In this document: positions 5,833 through 9,323 of the stretch, piece after piece
Layout of the letters: every line of letters begins with the position of its first letter
Position numbering within the stretch: the stretch's first letter is position 1
Source of the DNA: Thermococcaceae archaeon
GTDB lineage: Archaea; Methanobacteriota_B; Thermococci; Thermococcales; Thermococcaceae
Length of the DNA stretch: 9,323 bases
NCBI GenBank assembly: GCA_027064745.1
Contig: JAMOPD010000291.1
Coordinates: 1-9,323, forward strand
Direction: 5' to 3'
Translations under genes and position numbers: made by a program
Notes under the pieces: model-generated
Seen by the model: the letters and a program-made list of their open reading frames with translations, nothing else
Database searches by the model: none
Told to the model about the DNA's origin: nothing

Positions 5833-6969
5833 TTAGATCCTTGAGATAACATCCTCATAAGTTTTTTCTATCTGTTCGGTAACTCTGTTCCATGAATACC
5901 TCTCTTCTACAGCTTTTCTGCCATTGCTCCCCAACCGCTCTCTGAGCTTGTCATCCAGAAGGAGTTTTTGGATCGCATTCCTCAGCTCAAGTTCATTGCC
6001 AGGGGGAACGAGCAGGCCACTTTCGCTTTCCATTACAATCTCTGGAATCCCTCCAACGTCCGTTGCGACAACAGGTAAGCCTGAAGCCATCGCCTCAAGG
6101 ATTACAATCCCAAATGCCTCTGCCGTTATTGATGGGAGAACAAAAACATCAGCCATCCTAAAAATCTCTGGAAGTACCTCATTTTTTACGTAACCTACAA
6201 ACTTTACTCTATCTTCAATCCTCAGGAACTTTGCTTGTGCCCTCAGGAAAGGTAACATTTCGCCGGAACCAACCATAACAAGGGCAGCCTCTTCAATCTG
6301 AGAGAATGCGTTAAGTAGAACATGGGGACCTTTTCTATAGCTCATCCTGCTAACATACAACACCACCTTACCATCAATCTCGAACTTCTCCTTAATTTTC
6401 TCCTTTTTCTTGCTTGGGGTGAATACTGTGTCATCAACGCCATTTGGTATTATTTCTACAGGAGTATCCGTGAAGTGCTCTATGAAAGCTTTAGCGGCCT
6501 TGCTAACCGCTATTATTCTGTGAGGATATCTCAAGTAATTGCTGAAGATGGGAAATGTCAGACCCAGAGTCTCCCAGAGCCTTGACTCATGGGCAAAGGA
6601 GATGCTATGTGTCGTTAGTACTGTTGCTTTTCCCATTCTTCTACCCGCCTTTGCCGCTTTTAACGCGAGCGGTGTGAAGGCATGGTGCGAGTGTATGACG
6701 TCAAAGTCTCCTAGAAACTCGTTGAGCTCCCTCGTGGATTTGAGGCTGTACGTGATGTTCACATCGAGAATGGGGCTCACAACTCCCGGAATCTTGAGAA
6801 GTCCAATCCCCTGTTTGTTCAACTCCATTTCCTTTCTGGTTTCCCTGCTGTTGGTTACAATTGTGACATCATGTCCTCTCTCCTTAAGTTTCAGTGCAAG
6901 ATGATGCATGTGCGTCGCTACACCGCCGATTTTTGGGTAATACCAGTCGCTAACGAGTGCTATCCTCAC
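5833..6969 (-). CDS. GT4-family (GT-B fold) glycosyltransferase
   Basis: Retaining glycosyltransferase of family 4, PIG-A/PimA-like, 378 residues. It would move a sugar from a nucleotide donor onto a lipid or sugar acceptor at the inner face of the membrane. The acceptor-side Rossmann domain starts MRIALVSDWYYPKIGGVATH with Gly15-Gly16, and HSHHAF lies at 93-98. The donor-side domain has IPNGVD (174-179), SRMSYRKG (207-214) and the E-x7-E motif from Glu284 to Glu292 in EAFGIVILEAMASGLPVV. No membrane segment is seen. GTG 6969 was chosen: upstream codons to 7044 are open but unlike the family, and AGGAGG lies about 10 bases before the GTG. TTG 6978 is too close to that motif. The gene overlaps the upstream UPF0104 gene by 20 bases. 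Donor and acceptor cannot be told from sequence. Confidence 0.9.
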   Translation of the reverse strand: MRIALVSDWYYPKIGGVATHMHHLALKLKERGHDVTIVTNSRETRKEMELNKQGIGLLKIPGVVSPILDVNITYSLKSTRELNEFLGDFDVIHSHHAFTPLALKAAKAGRRMGKATVLTTHSISFAHESRLWETLGLTFPIFSNYLRYPHRIIAVSKAAKAFIEHFTDTPVEIIPNGVDDTVFTPSKKKEKIKEKFEIDGKVVLYVSRMSYRKGPHVLLNAFSQIEEAALVMVGSGEMLPFLRAQAKFLRIEDRVKFVGYVKNEVLPEIFRMADVFVLPSITAEAFGIVILEAMASGLPVVATDVGGIPEIVMESESGLLVPPGNELELRNAIQKLLLDDKLRERLGSNGRKAVEERYSWNRVTEQIEKTYEDVISRI

Positions 6970-7861
6970 GACTACCAAGCCTCCTGTAGAACACAACAGC
7001 CCCAACCACCGAATACGCATACTGGAAGAGGAATTTATACACAAACGCTGTTACGGTGGCTTTTGTTGATGCTCCAATACCCAGCACAAGTCCAAATTCA
7101 TTCGCTCCGAAGCCCGCGGGAATCCCGCTCACCGAAGAAAAAAGGAGGCTCATTACAAAGCCATATAAGGCGCGCTTTGGCGGAATATTCAGACCGAAGG
7201 CTTTTCCCACCACGGTTATGGCAAAAACCTGAAGAAAGAGCACGGCCACTGAAATCACAAATGAGACAACGAGAACCCATCTGTTCTTTTTTGTCATGCT
7301 CCAAGCTGCGTATATCCTCTTCCAGTAGCTTCTGAGGGATGCTACAATGCTTTTTATGCCAGCACGCTCCAGGAATTTCAGGAGGGAATCCAGTGTAATA
7401 TATATTCCTCTTTCATATATAAGTGCGGTGAGGATTACAGCCAGTCCGAGAATGCCAGATGCTGTTGGTCCTATGAGCATGAAAGCCGAGAGGAGGATGA
7501 CCAGAATCTCAAGGCTCAGCCCCACAGCGAGGGCAGACAGCGCTTTAAAATAATCTCCCCCCACGAGTTTGACCTTTGCCATGTGCCCGATGGTTGGGGG
7601 AAGTATTGTTATGAGGTAGTATCCGCTTATTGAAGCCACCAACGTCGTTTTAAAACTGGTTTTCTGGATTTCGTTCAGAAAAAGATACCACCTAAGAGTG
7701 GAAAGAAGAAGAGCTGAAATAGAGAGTATAGCGGCCAGGAGGAGATATCTCAGAGTGGCCATCCTGATATCCAGCATGAGTTCTTCGACATTGATATGGC
7801 TGTAGAGGTATGCGATTGAGATTATGAATGCAATAAAGCTCAGCAGTTTTCTTTTTCTCAT
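6950..7861 (-). CDS. UPF0104 / LPG-synthase-TM family integral membrane protein (flippase-like)
   Basis: A 303-residue multi-pass membrane protein of the UPF0104 family (PF03706, COG0392), with about seven or eight hydrophobic segments starting at residue 6. Family landmarks are TILPPTIGHMAKVKLV at about 85-100 and SGIPAGFGANEFG at about 245-257. The family covers the flippase half of bacterial MprF and the membrane part of archaeal AglD-like proteins; other members are thought to move or handle lipid-linked intermediates. There is no soluble aminoacyl-transfer domain, so it is not a full MprF. ATG 7861 was preferred over GTG 7870 because GGGTG lies about 6-7 bases before it and one base separates it from the UbiA-family stop. 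The next gene overlaps its 3' end, so the three products are probably made together. Confidence 0.85.
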   Translation of the reverse strand: MRKRKLLSFIAFIISIAYLYSHINVEELMLDIRMATLRYLLLAAILSISALLLSTLRWYLFLNEIQKTSFKTTLVASISGYYLITILPPTIGHMAKVKLVGGDYFKALSALAVGLSLEILVILLSAFMLIGPTASGILGLAVILTALIYERGIYITLDSLLKFLERAGIKSIVASLRSYWKRIYAAWSMTKKNRWVLVVSFVISVAVLFLQVFAITVVGKAFGLNIPPKRALYGFVMSLLFSSVSGIPAGFGANEFGLVLGIGASTKATVTAFVYKFLFQYAYSVVGAVVFYRRLGSREDSTR

Positions 7862-7862
7862 G

Positions 7863-8657
7863 TCATGCACCCAGCAGCGTCTTTACAACGTGCAGCGTTA
7901 AAAGGAACGTCACCACCCAGTCAAGAGTTCTGTAATTGACCCTGACACCTGCAATCATGCCTCCGAGGGCTCCAAATGGCATGCTGAAGCTCATGAGGAG
8001 TATCGCTATTGAGATCCCGGAAAATGCCATGACAAGCCTTTCTGACATCTCCCTTCCCATTGTGATGGGCGTTGTTCTCAGACCTGCCTCTAGGTCGCTT
8101 TCATAATCCTCGAGGTGATTTCTAAGTTCCATGGCAAAGGAATAGGTCAGTATAGCAAAACCAATCAGAATTTCATATTTTGTTAGGATTCCATCAGAAC
8201 AAGCACCATAAAAGAAGGGCATTGCTCCAAAAAACATTCCATGGGATATGACATCCAAAAATGGTTGTGCCTTGAGTCTTGGAGGGGCTGAGTAAAGAGT
8301 TGCCAGCAATAGCATCGAGATATATATCATGATCTCCTCCCTGCTGAGAAGTGAAGCAAATAAAACTCCCAAAAGAGCTAGCATCATGGAGAAAATAACT
8401 CCAGCTCTAAAGCTGAGCTCACCGCTGGCTATTGGGTTTTTGCTTCGCTTTTTCGGGTTCAGAACGTCGGTATCGACATCAAAACAGTTGTTTATCGAGA
8501 ATGCATATGCAACATAGAGCACAAGAGAAATCAGAACTATTGAGACATTCTTAAAATCTGGGAGATTTCTGATGTTCATGGCAAGACCGAGGAGCCCCAT
8601 TCCGATGAAAGATCTGCCGTCAACTATTCTTGTGTTTCTAAGTATCGCTCGTAACAT
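7863..8657 (-). CDS. UbiA-family membrane prenyltransferase, possibly phosphoribosyl-polyprenyl type
   Basis: A 264-residue, multi-pass UbiA-superfamily enzyme (PF01040), first gene of the five-gene operon. Both Asp-rich motifs for Mg-diphosphate binding are present: NNCFDVDTD at 56-64 and DYESD at 184-188, with YSAPPRLK at 122-129 between them. The usual N-terminal RPHN-like motif of archaeal DGGGP synthase is absent. The text after motif 1, NPKKRSKNPIASGEL, recalls the HPxKRxRPIAxG stretch of decaprenyl-phosphate phosphoribosyltransferases more than the INRPNRPIP of lipid-synthesis members. It is therefore likely a paralogue, not the core membrane-lipid enzyme. GGTGGTG lies 3 bases before ATG 8657. 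The family call is strong; the substrate is inference. The gene lies behind a palindromic promoter shared with the divergent regulator. Confidence 0.87.
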   Translation of the reverse strand: MLRAILRNTRIVDGRSFIGMGLLGLAMNIRNLPDFKNVSIVLISLVLYVAYAFSINNCFDVDTDVLNPKKRSKNPIASGELSFRAGVIFSMMLALLGVLFASLLSREEIMIYISMLLLATLYSAPPRLKAQPFLDVISHGMFFGAMPFFYGACSDGILTKYEILIGFAILTYSFAMELRNHLEDYESDLEAGLRTTPITMGREMSERLVMAFSGISIAILLMSFSMPFGALGGMIAGVRVNYRTLDWVVTFLLTLHVVKTLLGA

Positions 8658-8681
8658 AGCACCACCACTGAACTTCCTCTG

Positions 8682-8699
8682 AAAGGTTTATAAACCTTT
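8682..8699. promoter_or_regulatory. Perfectly palindromic TATA region shared by two divergent genes
   Basis: AAAGGTTTATAAACCTTT is a perfect 18-bp palindrome holding a TATA core. Minus-strand BRE is GTGAAAAGG and the ATG of the UbiA-family gene lies about 34 bases from the centre. Plus-strand BRE is CTGAAAGG and would start transcription near 8716, some 30 bases before the regulator's ATG. No other TATA-like sequence is evident for the regulator, so one box may serve both directions. Confidence 0.65.
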
Positions 8700-8714
8700 T
8701 CACAAAAGTGTGAA
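8699..8714. promoter_or_regulatory. Inverted repeat TTCACA-N4-TGTGAA, candidate operator of the divergent regulator
   Basis: A perfect 6-bp inverted repeat with an AAAG spacer. It overlaps the BRE of the UbiA-family operon on the minus strand and lies between the TATA box and the expected start of the regulator on the plus strand. A protein bound there would repress the regulator gene itself. It would either block TFB at the operon or, as known for Pyrococcus PF1088 (TFB-RF1), help recruit it. Confidence 0.6.
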
Positions 8715-8747
8715 CAGGTATGAAGAAAAACTTTCATAGTGGTTAAG

Positions 8748-9071
8748 ATGGAGGATATATTAAAGGCGTTAACTGTTGCAATTGGAAAGTTTGAGCTCAC
8801 GGGTTCAGAGATAAGGATATACTCTCTCCTCCTTAATGAGCAACTTACACCAAGGCAGATATCAAAAAAGCTTGGGTTATCTGAGAGAATTGTCAGGGAG
8901 AGGCTCAAACACCTTCTTGAGCTTGGATTAATTGAGCGGGAGCTCATAAACAGGGGCTGGCTCGGATACATCTACAGGGCAAGAGCACCAAAAGAGGGTT
9001 TGGAGTCTCTGCTCTCAAAAATGGAGGAAATTATAAAAAGTTTTGAGAGAGAAGCAAAAGGTATGCTTTAA
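8748..9071 (+). CDS. Small TrmB-like winged-helix transcription regulator
   Basis: A 107-residue DNA-binding protein without a sugar-binding domain. Residues about 15-77 form a TrmB-type winged helix: LTGSEIRIYSLLL (first helix), LTPRQISKKLGLSERIVRERLKHL (helix-turn-helix at 33-56), then LELGLIERE...GYIYRA as wing. Residues 82-105 form a charged helix likely used for dimerisation (LESLLSKMEEIIKSFEREAK). Its natural targets are its own promoter and the divergent UbiA-family operon, through the inverted repeat at 8699-8714. ATG 8748 was preferred to GTG 8739 on weak grounds, a GGT 4 bases ahead; an in-frame stop at 8721 excludes longer forms. No ligand domain is seen, so the signal may come by partner, redox or protein level. 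No Cys is present. Confidence 0.85.
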   Translation: MEDILKALTVAIGKFELTGSEIRIYSLLLNEQLTPRQISKKLGLSERIVRERLKHLLELGLIERELINRGWLGYIYRARAPKEGLESLLSKMEEIIKSFEREAKGML

Positions 9072-9079
9072 GTTTTTTC
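9072..9079 (+). terminator. Possible oligo-T transcription end of the regulator gene
   Basis: A run of six T (9073-9078) follows the TAA stop at once, in the 13-base gap before the stop of the convergent spermidine synthase gene. Archaeal RNA polymerase can end at such T runs without a hairpin. It is short and there is no stem, so support is modest. Confidence 0.35.
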
Positions 9080-9084
9080 ACTGG

Positions 9085-9323
9085 TTAGGCTCCTTCAAGT
9101 AGATCTCTGACGTACTTTGGCATCTGAAAGAGAGTTTCATGCCTTTCGGGATCATAGTAAGCCAGTTCTAAGCTTTTCGCTCTTTTTAGGTTAATTTTTG
9201 TAAAATCTATGTTTCCTTTGACCCCCACCAGAAAGCTCCACGGTGAGGCATAGCCAATAACCGGAAAGCTGAAGTAATAAACCCTATCAAAGACTTTCTT
9301 CATCTCTCTGTGGGCATCTAAAA
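9085..9323 (-). CDS. speE: Spermidine synthase / aminopropyltransferase, C-terminal part only
   Basis: The last 78 residues of a polyamine aminopropyltransferase; the frame is open to the window edge ([17 protein letters not shown]...), so the ATG at 9303 is internal. The C-terminal signature is clear: [22 protein letters not shown] followed by [24 protein letters not shown], equivalent to the RYYNP...FALPQYL end of E. coli SpeE. The enzyme moves an aminopropyl group from decarboxylated S-adenosylmethionine to putrescine or, in Thermococcales, often to agmatine or cadaverine. The catalytic centre lies outside the window and cannot be checked. It converges on the regulator gene with only 13 bases between stops, so the two are transcribed separately. 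Confidence 0.9.
   Translation of the reverse strand, partial: LDAHREMKKVFDRVYYFSFPVIGYASPWSFLVGVKGNIDFTKINLKRAKSLELAYYDPERHETLFQMPKYVRDLLEGA

Noticed and set aside
5477..5849. Open frames of 80 and 115 codons on the plus strand within the creatininase-family gene
   Set aside because: They are antisense to a gene with intact catalytic motifs and show Ser/Leu-rich shadow composition.
6970..7044. Longer N-terminus for the GT4 glycosyltransferase starting at 7044
   Set aside because: The added 25 residues are unlike the family, overlap the UPF0104 gene deeply and have no suitable ribosome-binding site; GTG 6969 gives the normal MRIALVSD start.
8624..8971. 115-residue open frame on the minus strand across the divergent promoter and the regulator gene
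   Set aside because: It covers the palindromic promoter and is antisense to the winged-helix gene, with no recognisable domain.

Overview
The window looks like chromosomal DNA of a hyperthermophilic archaeon of the order Thermococcales (Thermococcus, Pyrococcus or Palaeococcus). The evidence is an ADP-forming acetyl-CoA synthetase alpha subunit, a UPF0173 hydrolase, a Thermococcales-type spermidine synthase end, archaeal BRE/TATA promoters, GGTGG-type ribosome-binding sites and use of GTG/TTG starts. I see no transposase, integrase, CRISPR array, rRNA or tRNA.

Layout. (1) 1-1183, minus: most of an ADP-forming acetyl-CoA synthetase alpha subunit, cut by the left edge. (2) 1184-1568: a 385-base intergenic region with two outward promoters, a diverged ~60-bp direct repeat in two copies, and a palindrome in front of the next gene. 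(3) 1569-3293, plus: a UPF0173 metallo-hydrolase, then a membrane-spanning protein with an exported cell-wall-binding-repeat-like domain and a cytoplasmic winged helix. The latter is followed by a decayed copy of a paralogue's 3' end. (4) 3421-4441, minus: a 57-aa C2H2 zinc-finger protein and an unrecognised 265-aa protein, each with its own predicted promoter on the stop codon of the gene upstream. (5) 4473-8657, minus: a tightly packed five-gene operon of UbiA-family prenyltransferase, UPF0104 (LPG-synthase-TM/flippase-like) membrane protein, GT4 glycosyltransferase, creatininase-family amidohydrolase and a coiled-coil two-TM protein. (6) 8748-9071, plus: a small TrmB-like winged-helix regulator divergent from the operon. 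(7) 9085-9323, minus: the C-terminal end of spermidine synthase.

How it may work together. The five-gene operon has the parts expected for making and moving a polyprenyl-linked sugar: a membrane prenyl/phosphoribosyl transferase, a cytosolic sugar transferase and a multi-pass flippase-like protein. The creatininase-family enzyme and coiled-coil membrane protein are coupled accessories of unknown role. The operon and the divergent regulator share a short intergenic region with a perfectly palindromic TATA region and an adjacent perfect inverted repeat, TTCACA-N4-TGTGAA. That repeat is the best candidate operator for the regulator. The pathway product is inferred, not shown.

Promoter geometry helped set the starts. 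For six genes the predicted TATA centre lies about 34-40 bases before the chosen start, giving leaders of roughly 10-15 bases that begin near the ribosome-binding site.
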